Positions 7,912-16,162 of a stretch of 64,000 bases of DNA are shown here, piece by piece; positions within the stretch are counted from its first letter, which is position 1, and each line of letters begins with the position of its first letter. The notes beneath the pieces were generated by a model that was not told where the DNA came from, made no database searches, and was given only the letters and a program-made list of their open reading frames with translations. Origin of the DNA: an uncultured Methylobacillus sp. Its GTDB lineage: Bacteria; Pseudomonadota; Gammaproteobacteria; Burkholderiales; Methylophilaceae. Made by a program: the position numbers and the translations under genes. The stretch is taken from NCBI GenBank assembly GCA_903824575.1, contig CAIJXJ010000050.1, positions 29,606 to 93,605 on the forward strand, in the 5' to 3' direction.

Positions 7912-9369
7912 ATGAGTGTAACCGCTGAAAGCCGCGTCAATGCCGCGGAATTGATTGAGGAGGTCCTCAAGGCCTACCCTGAAAAGAGCGCCAAGAGGCG
8001 CGCCAAGCACCTGACTGTGCAAGAGGAAGGTAAATCCGATTGCGACGTCAAATCCAACATCAAGTCCCTGCCAGGGGTGATGACTATCCGGGGTTGCGCT
8101 TACGCCGGCTCCAAAGGCGTGGTATGGGGACCAATCAAAGACATGATTCATATCAGTCATGGCCCCGTCGGCTGTGGCCAGTACTCCTGGGCTTCACGCC
8201 GTAACTATTACATCGGCACCACCGGCATTGACTCCTACGGCACCATGCAGTTCACTTCCGATTTTCAGGAAAAGGACATCGTGTTCGGCGGCGACAAGAA
8301 GCTGGAAAAAATCATCGACGAAATCGATGTGCTGTTCCCACTCAACAAGGGTATCTCCATCCAGTCCGAGTGCCCGATCGGCCTGATCGGTGATGACATC
8401 GAAGCCGTTGCCAAGAAAAAAGCCAAGCAGTATGAAGGCAAGACCATCGTGCCGGTTCGCTGCGAAGGCTTCCGTGGCGTGTCGCAATCTCTGGGTCACC
8501 ATATCGCCAACGACACAATCCGGGATTTCGTGTTCGACAAAACCGATCCCACTAAAAATGCATTCGTTGGCACGCCCTATGATGTCGCCATCATCGGCGA
8601 CTACAACATCGGCGGCGATGCCTGGTCGAGCCGTATCCTGCTGGAAGAAATGGGCCTGCGCGTGATCGCCCAGTGGTCCGGTGACGGCTCCATTGCAGAA
8701 CTGGAAAACACGCCTAAGGCCAAGCTTAACATCCTGCACTGCTACCGTTCGATGAACTATATCAGCCGCCACATGGAAGAAAAGTACGGTATCCCCTGGG
8801 TCGAATACAACTTCTTCGGCCCATCCAAAATTGAGGAATCTCTGCGCAAGATCGCCAGTTTCTTCGATGACAGCATCAAGGAAAAGACCGAACAGGTCAT
8901 CCTCAAGTACCAAGCGCTGACCAATGCGGTCATCGCCAAGTACAAGCCACGTCTGCAGGGCAAGAAGGTCATGCTGTTCGTCGGCGGCCTGCGTCCACGC
9001 CACGTTATCGGCGCCTATGAGGATCTGGGCATGGAAGTGGTTGGTACCGGCTACGAATTCGGCCATAACGACGACTATCAACGCACCACCCACTACGTCA
9101 AGGATGGCACGCTAATCTATGACGATGTCACTGGTTACGAATTCGAAAAATTTGTCGAAGCGATCCAACCCGACCTGGTCGGTTCCGGTGTCAAGGAAAA
9201 ATACGTGTTCCAGAAGATGGGTGTGCCATTCCGTCAGATGCACAGCTGGGATTACTCCGGTCCTTATCACGGTTATGACGGCTTTGCCATCTTCGCGCGT
9301 GATATGGACATGGCAATCAACAATCCAGTATGGGCCTTGACCAAGACCCCCTGGAAAAAGGCAGCTTAA
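7912..9369 (+). CDS. nifD: Nitrogenase molybdenum-iron protein alpha chain
   Basis: The 485-residue alpha subunit carrying FeMo-cofactor and half of the P-cluster. P-cluster cysteines are in [21 protein letters not shown] and [11 protein letters not shown]. The FeMo-cofactor ligands are the Cys in [12 protein letters not shown] and the His in [14 protein letters not shown]. The start has GGAG upstream. It is preceded by the hairpin region after nifH and followed 11 bp later by nifK. Confidence 0.99.
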   Translation: MSVTAESRVNAAELIEEVLKAYPEKSAKRRAKHLTVQEEGKSDCDVKSNIKSLPGVMTIRGCAYAGSKGVVWGPIKDMIHISHGPVGCGQYSWASRRNYYIGTTGIDSYGTMQFTSDFQEKDIVFGGDKKLEKIIDEIDVLFPLNKGISIQSECPIGLIGDDIEAVAKKKAKQYEGKTIVPVRCEGFRGVSQSLGHHIANDTIRDFVFDKTDPTKNAFVGTPYDVAIIGDYNIGGDAWSSRILLEEMGLRVIAQWSGDGSIAELENTPKAKLNILHCYRSMNYISRHMEEKYGIPWVEYNFFGPSKIEESLRKIASFFDDSIKEKTEQVILKYQALTNAVIAKYKPRLQGKKVMLFVGGLRPRHVIGAYEDLGMEVVGTGYEFGHNDDYQRTTHYVKDGTLIYDDVTGYEFEKFVEAIQPDLVGSGVKEKYVFQKMGVPFRQMHSWDYSGPYHGYDGFAIFARDMDMAINNPVWALTKTPWKKAA

Positions 9370-9380
9370 AGGAGAATGAA

Positions 9381-10940
9381 ATGAGCCAAAACGCTGAAAA
9401 AGTATTAGACCACTTCAAGCTGTTTCGTGAACCCGAATACAAGGAAATGTTCGCGAGAAAGAAGGAAGAATTTGAATATGCAGTGCCCGCCGAGGCTTTG
9501 CAACACACCATCGAGTGGACCAAGACCGAAGACTACAAGGAAAAGAACTTTGCCCGTGAAGCCCTTACGGTTAATCCGGCCAAAGCTTGCCAGCCCCTCG
9601 GCGCCGTATTTGCCGCCAATGGCTTCGAAGGCACCCTGCCCTTCGTGCATGGTTCTCAAGGTTGTGTAGCTTACTACCGCTCGCACTTCAGCCGTCACTT
9701 CAAGGAGCCGACCTCCTGCGTGTCGTCTTCGATGACGGAAGATGCCGCCGTGTTCGGTGGTTTGAACAACATGATCGATGGCCTGGCCAACGCCTACAGT
9801 CTTTACAAGCCGAAGATGATTGCGGTATCCACCACCTGCATGGCGGAGGTGATTGGTGACGACTTGAACGCCTTCATCAAGACTTCCAGGGAAAAGGGTT
9901 CCATCCCGAATGAATTTGATGTGCCGTTTGCCCATACCCCGGCCTTCGTCGGCAGCCATATCACCGGCTATGACAATGCCCTGCTGGGTGTAGTCAAGTA
10001 CTTCTGGGACGGCAAGGCCGGCATGGCGCCAGCCTTGGAAAGAAAGCCCAATAAGAGCGTCAACTTCATTGGCGGCTTCGATGGTTACGTGGTTGGCAAC
10101 AACCGTGAAATCCGTCGTATTTTCAACGAGTTCGGTATCAAGTACACCATGCTGTGTGACCCGTCGGACGCCTGGGATACGCCGACCGATGGCGAATTCC
10201 GCATGTATGACGGTGGCACCACACTGGAAGACACTGCCAACGCCATTCACGCCAAGGCCACCATCGTGATGCAGACCATCAGCACGGAAAAAACTGCTGC
10301 CTTCATCGAAAGCAAAGGCCAGGAAGTGGTCCGCCTGCATCACCCGGTAGGCGTTGCCGGTACCGATCATTTGCTGATGGAACTGTCGCGTATCACCGGC
10401 AAGGAAATCCCTGAGTCGCTGACTAAAGAACGTGGCCGCTTGGTGGATGCTATCGCCGATTCCAGCGCGCACATCCATGGCAAGAAGTTTGCACTTTACG
10501 GTGACCCTGACACGATGCTGGGCCTCACCGCCTTCCTGCTGGAACTGGGTGCCGAACCGGTGACCGTATTATCTACCAATGGTGACAACGACTGGGCTGC
10601 CAAGGTGCAGGCACTGTTTGATGCCAGTCCATTCGGTACAAACTGCAAGGTCTATCCGAAGAAGGACTTGTGGCACCTGCGTTCACTGCTGTTCACCGAA
10701 CCCGTCGATTTCCTGATCGGCAACACTTTCGGCAAGTATCTCGATCGCGACACCAATACGCCACTGATCCGCATCGGCTTCCCGATTTTCGATCGGCATC
10801 ACAAGCATCGTTATCCGGTGTGGGGCTATCAGGGCGGGCTCAATGTGTTGGTTACCATCCTCGACAAGATCTTCGACACGATGGATGCAGACACCAACGG
10901 CATCGGCACTACAGACTACAGCTTCGACATCATTCGTTAA
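9381..10940 (+). CDS. nifK: Nitrogenase molybdenum-iron protein beta chain
   Basis: The 519-residue beta subunit. P-cluster cysteines appear in [30 protein letters not shown] and [13 protein letters not shown] use the ATG at 9381, which has AAAGGAG before it and starts the family's [20 protein letters not shown]. The longer frame from 9330 would overlap the nifD end. The C-terminal YSFDIIR is typical. It forms the alpha2-beta2 dinitrogenase with NifD. Confidence 0.99.
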   Translation: MSQNAEKVLDHFKLFREPEYKEMFARKKEEFEYAVPAEALQHTIEWTKTEDYKEKNFAREALTVNPAKACQPLGAVFAANGFEGTLPFVHGSQGCVAYYRSHFSRHFKEPTSCVSSSMTEDAAVFGGLNNMIDGLANAYSLYKPKMIAVSTTCMAEVIGDDLNAFIKTSREKGSIPNEFDVPFAHTPAFVGSHITGYDNALLGVVKYFWDGKAGMAPALERKPNKSVNFIGGFDGYVVGNNREIRRIFNEFGIKYTMLCDPSDAWDTPTDGEFRMYDGGTTLEDTANAIHAKATIVMQTISTEKTAAFIESKGQEVVRLHHPVGVAGTDHLLMELSRITGKEIPESLTKERGRLVDAIADSSAHIHGKKFALYGDPDTMLGLTAFLLELGAEPVTVLSTNGDNDWAAKVQALFDASPFGTNCKVYPKKDLWHLRSLLFTEPVDFLIGNTFGKYLDRDTNTPLIRIGFPIFDRHHKHRYPVWGYQGGLNVLVTILDKIFDTMDADTNGIGTTDYSFDIIR

Positions 10941-10942
10941 CA

Positions 10943-11010
10943 AGCCGTCAGCCATCAGTGGTCAGCGGTCAGCCCTCAAAGCTGATCGCTGACTGCTGAA
11001 AACTGATCGC
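10943..11010 (+). repeat. TCAGC-word repeat and long hairpin between nifK and fesII
   Basis: The 82-bp spacer is built from repeated words GTCAGC, ATCAGT, GTCAGCGGTCAGC and their reverse copies. The arm at 10961-10973 pairs over 13 bp with 10981-10993 (one G-U pair) around a 7-base loop. There is no T-run, so it is more likely an mRNA-stability or attenuation element, or a repeat insertion, than a terminator. Confidence 0.6.
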
Positions 11011-11022
11011 CAAGGAGTCATT

Positions 11023-11370
11023 ATGGCAAACATTACTTTCAGCTCACCGGCGATGAAGAAGGATCTCACCATCTACGCCACTGCCGGTGATTGTCGCACC
11101 CTGCTTTCGCTTGCAAAGGAACACAAGGTCCCTATCGAATTCGAATGCGAAAATGGCGAGTGCGGTTCCTGCCCGGTGCAGGTATCCATCCTCGGCAATA
11201 AGCAACCGATGGGCATGCACCTCACCGAAAAGGAAAAAACAGTCCTGCGCCTTGCCGGCAAGATCACCAAGGCCCAGATTGAAGAAGCCGAAGTCAAGGA
11301 CATTCCACCCCCGTGGCGGCTGGCATGCCAGTTCATCGTTCGCGACGAAGACATATTGGTGAAATTCTGA
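11023..11370 (+). CDS. fesII: [2Fe-2S] ferredoxin, Shethna protein II (FeSII) homologue
   Basis: In Azotobacter FeSII binds oxidised NifH and NifDK and shields them from oxygen (conformational protection). This 115-residue protein shows the same plan: ITFSSPAMKKD at the start, cluster motif CENGECGSC, the long helix-loop insertion LTEKEKTVLRLAGKITKAQ that contacts nitrogenase in FeSII, and the end PPWRLACQFIVRDEDILVKF. Unlike Azotobacter, where fesII is unlinked, it is the last gene of the nifHDK operon. AAGGAG precedes the ATG. Confidence 0.85.
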   Translation: MANITFSSPAMKKDLTIYATAGDCRTLLSLAKEHKVPIEFECENGECGSCPVQVSILGNKQPMGMHLTEKEKTVLRLAGKITKAQIEEAEVKDIPPPWRLACQFIVRDEDILVKF

Positions 11371-11406
11371 TCGCTGTTTTCAGCGTTCTCCCACAAAGAG
11401 AGTGCC

Positions 11407-11432
11407 GGGAAGAGGGCACCATTCCTCTTCCC
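11407..11432 (+). promoter_or_regulatory. Stem-loop after fesII
   Basis: GGGAAGAGG at 11407-11415 pairs perfectly with CCTCTTCCC at 11424-11432 around an 8-base loop. No T-run follows. It probably blocks 3' exonucleases on the nifHDK-fesII transcript ahead of the true terminator. Confidence 0.5.
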
Positions 11433-11496
11433 AACCTTAACTCTTGGTAGCCTGTCAGACAATTAATCAGGTTTTCACTATGACCATTCCTCCTTT

Positions 11497-11522
11497 TGCC
11501 TCCGTAATGGAGGCAGTTTTTT
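11497..11522 (+). terminator. Rho-independent terminator of nifHDK-fesII
   Basis: TGCCTCC at 11497-11503 and GGAGGCA at 11509-11515 form a 7-bp stem with a 5-base loop, followed by GTTTTTT. The ribBA start codon is only 32 bp downstream, so ribBA must be transcribed by read-through or from a promoter inside this region. Confidence 0.8.
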
Positions 11523-11553
11523 GCATCTTGGCCGTCACGGCGCAGGAGTTGAC

Positions 11554-12645
11554 ATGACCATCAGTCCGATAACCGACATTATTGCCGACATTCGCCGTGG
11601 CCAGATGGTTGTTCTGGTCGATGAAGAGGATAGGGAAAATGAAGGTAAGCTGGTGTTGGCGGCACAATTAGTTACGCCGGAACACATCAACTTCATGGCG
11701 CGCTTTGCGCGTGGCCTGATTTGCCTGAGCTTAACCGAAGCGCGAAGCAAACAACTTAATCTGTCACCCATGGTCACCCGCAATGTTTCCAGCATGGGCG
11801 CCAATTTTTATGCCTCAATCGAGGCGGCCGAGGGCGTAACGACAGGCATTTCCGCTGCCGATCGCAGCCGTACCATACTCGCGGCCGTTGCTCGTGACGC
11901 CGGCCCCCGGGACGTCGTCAGCCCGGGCCATGTATTCCCCCTGATGGCTCTCAATGGTGGTGTGCTGGTGCGTGCCGGCCACACCGAGGCGAGTTGCGAC
12001 TTGGCTCATCTCGCCGGCCTTACGCCCGCCGCCGTCATCTGCGAAGTCCTGAAGGAAGACGGCAGCATTGCCCGTCTGCCCGACCTGCTTGAATTCGCCC
12101 GCGAACACCAACTAAAGATCGGTACCATTGCCGATCTTATTCGCTACCGTAGCCAGACTGAGCAATTAATTGAACGTGCAGCTGAGCGTGAAATCAGTAC
12201 GGCTTATGGCAGCTTCAAACTGATCGCCTACCGCGACAAGTCAACCCAAGACACTCATCTGGTATTACTCAAGGGGGAACCGCAGCCGGAACAGGAAACT
12301 CTGGTCAGGGTGCATGAACCACTTTCCCTGTATGACCTGCTCGATGCCAGCAGCCAGACACATAGCTGGAGCGTCCCAGCCGCCATGGAGGCCATCGCAC
12401 AAGCCGGTAACGGCGTCATCATTTTGCTGCGCCGCGACGAAAGTGGTCAACAACTGGTAGAACGCATCCAACATGCCGACGAGAGGATTCGTACACGGCA
12501 GGATTTACGTGACTATGGCATCGGCTCGCAAATTCTGCTCGACCTCAACGTCAGGAAAATGAAATTGCTGGCAACCCCGCGCAAGATGCCCAGTATGGGC
12601 GGGTTCGGCCTGGAGATCACGGGCTACCTTGAGCACACGAGTTAA
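11554..12645 (+). CDS. ribBA: 3,4-dihydroxy-2-butanone-4-phosphate synthase with degenerate GTP cyclohydrolase II domain
   Basis: The N-terminal 200 residues are RibB: DEEDRENEGKLVLAA, GLICLSLTEARSKQL, RDVVSPGHVFPL and HTEASCDLAHLAG contain the acidic and histidine residues of the active site, which makes the four-carbon unit of riboflavin. The C-terminal half resembles RibA in length and ending (GLEITGYLE), but the zinc cysteines of the SECLTGD..RCDCG region are replaced by HEPLSLYDLLD. Only the RibB activity is therefore expected. Start at 11554 has AGGAG before it. Flavin supply for FixABCX and the flavodiiron protein is a plausible reason for its place here. Confidence 0.85.
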   Translation: MTISPITDIIADIRRGQMVVLVDEEDRENEGKLVLAAQLVTPEHINFMARFARGLICLSLTEARSKQLNLSPMVTRNVSSMGANFYASIEAAEGVTTGISAADRSRTILAAVARDAGPRDVVSPGHVFPLMALNGGVLVRAGHTEASCDLAHLAGLTPAAVICEVLKEDGSIARLPDLLEFAREHQLKIGTIADLIRYRSQTEQLIERAAEREISTAYGSFKLIAYRDKSTQDTHLVLLKGEPQPEQETLVRVHEPLSLYDLLDASSQTHSWSVPAAMEAIAQAGNGVIILLRRDESGQQLVERIQHADERIRTRQDLRDYGIGSQILLDLNVRKMKLLATPRKMPSMGGFGLEITGYLEHTS

Positions 12646-12759
12646 CATGCCAATCTCGCAAGCCAAAATCTCAAAACCCATGGCGCATAAAACCCTGTCG
12701 CCTATCGTCCTCATCTCGCCTGAGCAACTCTGCCACAGCTTCCTTGCGGTGAAGCACTG

Positions 12760-13377
12760 ATGAAATTTTACATGACGCCAGGTTCGTGTTCGACCGGCAT
12801 CCACATCCTGCTGGAAGAACTCGATCTGCTATTCGAAGTCTATCTGGTCAACCTGATGGAGGGCGACCAATTCAAGCCGGATTACCTCGCCACCAATCCC
12901 AAAGCCACCATTCCCGTGCTGATCCGGGATGATGGTTCTGCCCTGACCGAATTCCAGGCCATCGCCTGGTGGCTGGCGCGACAGCATCCCAAAGCCGGAT
13001 TGTTACCGGATTCGATTGAAGGCGAAACACGCGTAATCGAAACCATGGATTATGTCGTCGGCACCATTCACGGGCAAGGCTATACCCGCATCTTCACCAC
13101 CTCCAACTACACCAGCAACGAGGCCGAGCATGCGGCCATCCAGGCACACGGAAAAACGATCGTCGAATCAGGATTTGCCGTAATGAATGAAATTCTGGCC
13201 GAACGAGAATACGTCGTCGGCAATTTCAGCATTGCCGATGCCGCATTATTCTACGTCGAATTCTGGGCCGACAAGATCCAACTGGAATTACCCCCCCATT
13301 GCGAGCGTCATTACCAGCGCATGCTGCAACGTCCAAAAGTCCGACAGGTGCTGGCGGAAGAAGGCTACCGGGTATAG
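12760..13377 (+). CDS. Glutathione S-transferase family protein
   Basis: A 205-residue GST. The N-terminal thioredoxin-like half (MKFYMTPGSCSTGIHILLEE, then NPKATIPVLIRDDG with the cis-Pro) is followed by ALTEFQAIAWWLA and an all-helical C-terminal half with the NFSIADAALFYVEFWAD N-capping motif. The catalytic residue would be in the PGSCSTG segment. It is oriented with ribBA and the NRDE gene. GSTs occur in several nif islands, and a role in oxidative stress is possible but not shown. Confidence 0.8.
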   Translation: MKFYMTPGSCSTGIHILLEELDLLFEVYLVNLMEGDQFKPDYLATNPKATIPVLIRDDGSALTEFQAIAWWLARQHPKAGLLPDSIEGETRVIETMDYVVGTIHGQGYTRIFTTSNYTSNEAEHAAIQAHGKTIVESGFAVMNEILAEREYVVGNFSIADAALFYVEFWADKIQLELPPHCERHYQRMLQRPKVRQVLAEEGYRV

Positions 13378-13435
13378 CAGCATGATTATTGCTTATAGCC
13401 TGTAAGCACTCATTTACCGACAAACGAGACAAATC

Positions 13436-14326
13436 ATGAGCTTGATCGCAATTGGCTGGCGTGCACACCCCGACTTCCCTTTGGTGCTGTTGATGAACCA
13501 TGACGGGCCGCATGACCGTCCCACAAGTGCCGCCGAATGGTGGCCGGAGGCACCGCACTGCTTTGCCGGACGCGATCAGGCGCGAGGTGGCGCCTGGCTG
13601 GGCGTGACCCGTGAGGGACGCTTTGCCGCCGTGACGACTTATCGCAACGGGGCAGAGATCGATTCCTCGCTGCCTTCACGCGGAACACTCACGCTGGATT
13701 ATCTGGCCTCGGAAGATTCCCCGGTGACGCATGCGCGGCAGTTCATGCGTAATCGCAACAGTCACCCGCCATTTAATCTGATCATCGGTACGACACGCCA
13801 GGCGTACTACGCTGGCAGCCATACGCGCTTGCCGCTGACGCTGACGCAAGGGGTACATACCGTCTCCAACGGCTTGCTGGATGAGCGCTGGCCTAAATGC
13901 ACGCAAATAGATAGCCTGCTTGGTGCCTATCTGCAAACCAATGGCGGCTTCAGTATTCTGCTGGCGGCTTACCCGAAACTCGCTGCATCGACTGCGCGTG
14001 GCGCCACTGACCTGCCCAAACCCAGTGTCGGCGGACTGAGTCCGGAAGACATTATGGCCGCAGGGTTCGCCATGCTGGCTGACCGTACCACCTATTCCAG
14101 CGGCTTGCCCGATACCGGCATCGACGAAGATGAGGAACAACGGCTCTCCGCCTGTTTTGTCCTGGGCGAGCAACACGGCACGCGTTCGAGTTCGGTACTG
14201 GTGATGGCGCGCGATGGTCGAGTGTGCTTTGAGGAACGTAGCTTTGACACAACAGGCAATGAGTCTGGACGAGCAGCCAGTCACTGGAATGTAGATCCAT
14301 CGGCATTCTCCACCATGGAAGCCTGA
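13436..14326 (+). CDS. NRDE/TANGO2-family protein
   Basis: A 296-residue protein of the NRDE family (related to eukaryotic TANGO2). The family starts with the N-R-D-E motif followed by ARPT; here the equivalent is NHDGPHDRPTS, so the signature residues R and E are changed. GGRDQARGGAWLGVT, GRFAAVTTYRN and GVHTVSNGLLDERWPK are well kept. TANGO2-like proteins have been linked to haem trafficking. The C-terminal 60 residues are less typical. Its place between nifHDK and nifEN suggests a metal or haem related accessory role, by inference. Confidence 0.75.
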   Translation: MSLIAIGWRAHPDFPLVLLMNHDGPHDRPTSAAEWWPEAPHCFAGRDQARGGAWLGVTREGRFAAVTTYRNGAEIDSSLPSRGTLTLDYLASEDSPVTHARQFMRNRNSHPPFNLIIGTTRQAYYAGSHTRLPLTLTQGVHTVSNGLLDERWPKCTQIDSLLGAYLQTNGGFSILLAAYPKLAASTARGATDLPKPSVGGLSPEDIMAAGFAMLADRTTYSSGLPDTGIDEDEEQRLSACFVLGEQHGTRSSSVLVMARDGRVCFEERSFDTTGNESGRAASHWNVDPSAFSTMEA

Positions 14327-14382
14327 AGCTGTTAGCGATCGCGCACTAACTTCTTTGTAAAAAGACCCAGCTAAAGGGTTGC

Positions 14383-14397
14383 GGGCATTTTTCTTGC
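14383..14397 (+). promoter_or_regulatory. Possible sigma-54 promoter of the AAA-CCG operon
   Basis: GGGCAT-N5-TTGC at 14383-14397 has the exact GG-N10-GC spacing and a good -12 box; the -24 box has one mismatch (T to G). The nearest activator-like site is TGT-N10-ACG at 14223-14238, one base off the NifA consensus and 144 bp upstream. It is 67 bp before the AAA gene. Confidence 0.45.
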
Positions 14398-14464
14398 TAA
14401 ATGCTCATTCATAAGACGCTTTGTCGCATATCCGACATGAGGCCTGGCGACGGAGAACACTTAA

Positions 14465-16162
14465 ATGAAGCTTCAAATCGAACAACCCTATGTGGAGGCC
14501 ATGGTCGAGGAATTTCCAGCACTGGCGACCCTGAAAGAGCAGTTGCGTTTTGGCCATCGAGTCGAAATCCCGGCGAGTCAACTGAGCCGGGCTGAACTGG
14601 ATTTTCTGACAAGCCTGTACCAGCTTGCCGGGCCGGAGATGCAGGGACGCGCCGCGCAACTGCAAACCTTGCAACGCGCATTGAATGATGACGGCATGAG
14701 GTTCGCGGCAGACGATCTGGAAGCATTGGTGCCGGCGATGGTTCGCTATCTGCTGGTGGATGCATTACGCGGCTGGCTGTTCAATCTAAACGTAGCTGGC
14801 AAGCCGCTGGCCTATGTGGTGACACGTCTTGATTACACTCCACAATCCAACGATGAAACCGGCAAGGTTCATATCGAACTCAAGGCCAATGCCAAGGCTG
14901 CACTCGCCACTGTGACCTTGAGGATTTCGGCCGCTGACATCGTCGGCAAAACCGTGAGCGAGATTTTCTTGAGTAAAGGTTATCTCAAGGAAACGCCGGA
15001 ACTGATCCGGGCATATGACGCGACCCTGGAGCGCTATTTCGAATGGCGGGCAAAATATGGTGCCCAGTTTTCCGCCACCGGCACCGGCTTTTATGCCGAA
15101 GACCCCTCCGCCAACCATCGCAATACCGACTGGACACGCAAAGATGTGGTGGTGCTATCGGCCAACGGCACGACGGCCCGACTGGTCAACGACGAAGGCA
15201 TCATTGTCAACCGCGCAAGCTCTCTGGATGCGACCGGCGACATCTTGGGCCAGTATCTGAGCAAGGCCGCCAAGAGCAACAAGTACGACGCTGAAGCGGA
15301 GGTCAAGCAATCCAGGCAGGCGATCCCCAAAGACTTGTTTACCAAGTTGCCGGTACACGGCTATATCCTGATGTTCCACCTCGACCTGCACCACTACCTG
15401 TGGGTGCATGTAGATGACATGCAGCCTTATGCCTACCAACCAGCGCTCAAGCAGAAATTGATCCTGCCGCCGGAACAGACCGATCTTATCGACATCCTGA
15501 CGGCCGAGATGGATGTGCTGATGGACGACATCATCGCCGGCAAATCCGGTGGCACCACGGTACTTTGCGCCGGTCCTGCAGGCATAGGCAAGACCCTGAC
15601 CGCAGAAGTCTATGCCGAAATCATCCGGCGCCCGCTGTATCGCGTTCATTCCGGGCAGTTAGGGCTGAACGTCGCCACCATGGAAACTGCACTCAAGGAT
15701 GTGCTGACCCGGGCGCAACGCTGGGGAGCGGTGATGCTGATCGACGAAGCCGATGTCTATATCAAGCGCCGCGATGACGACATGACCATGAACGCCGTGG
15801 TTGGCGTATTTCTGCGAGTGCTGGAATATTTCAATGGCTTGCTGTTCCTCACCACCAACCGCGTGGACGACATCGATGAAGCCATCGTGTCGCGTTGCAT
15901 CGCATTGATAAAATTTTATCCGCCGGATGAAGACGCCAGAGGCAAGATATGGCGCGTGATGACGGAACAATTCGGCTTGCAAGTCGATGCCGCATTGATC
16001 TTCACCCTGGCCAGGACTTTTCCGCAAGCCACCGGGCGCGACATCAAAGGGCTGGCAAAACTCACCGCCAAATTCTGCAGTCATAAATCGATAGCACCAA
16101 CGCTGGAAGTGTTCAAGCGCTGCTCGATATTCCGCGGCATGGATATGGAACACGCGGCATGA
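14465..16162 (+). CDS. AAA+ ATPase with a large novel N-terminal region
   Basis: A 565-residue protein. The AAA+ core occupies about residues 335-545: Walker A GPAGIGKT at 370-377, Walker B VMLIDEAD at 423-430, sensor-1 TTNR at 463-466 and an arginine-finger-like VSRC. The closest general shape is a classical AAA remodelling ATPase. The first 330 residues do not match a family I know and contain HVHVDD-type and HLDLHH segments rich in histidine (about 304-318). The last 4 bp overlap the next gene. The role is unknown; place and coupling suggest remodelling or maturation of an iron-sulphur or nitrogenase component. Confidence 0.75.
   Translation: MKLQIEQPYVEAMVEEFPALATLKEQLRFGHRVEIPASQLSRAELDFLTSLYQLAGPEMQGRAAQLQTLQRALNDDGMRFAADDLEALVPAMVRYLLVDALRGWLFNLNVAGKPLAYVVTRLDYTPQSNDETGKVHIELKANAKAALATVTLRISAADIVGKTVSEIFLSKGYLKETPELIRAYDATLERYFEWRAKYGAQFSATGTGFYAEDPSANHRNTDWTRKDVVVLSANGTTARLVNDEGIIVNRASSLDATGDILGQYLSKAAKSNKYDAEAEVKQSRQAIPKDLFTKLPVHGYILMFHLDLHHYLWVHVDDMQPYAYQPALKQKLILPPEQTDLIDILTAEMDVLMDDIIAGKSGGTTVLCAGPAGIGKTLTAEVYAEIIRRPLYRVHSGQLGLNVATMETALKDVLTRAQRWGAVMLIDEADVYIKRRDDDMTMNAVVGVFLRVLEYFNGLLFLTTNRVDDIDEAIVSRCIALIKFYPPDEDARGKIWRVMTEQFGLQVDAALIFTLARTFPQATGRDIKGLAKLTAKFCSHKSIAPTLEVFKRCSIFRGMDMEHAA

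Noticed and set aside
11530..11545. TGGCCG-N5-GCGC with sigma-54 spacing before ribBA
   Set aside because: It ends only about 10 bp before the ribBA start codon, so a transcript could not carry a ribosome site, and both boxes are poor.
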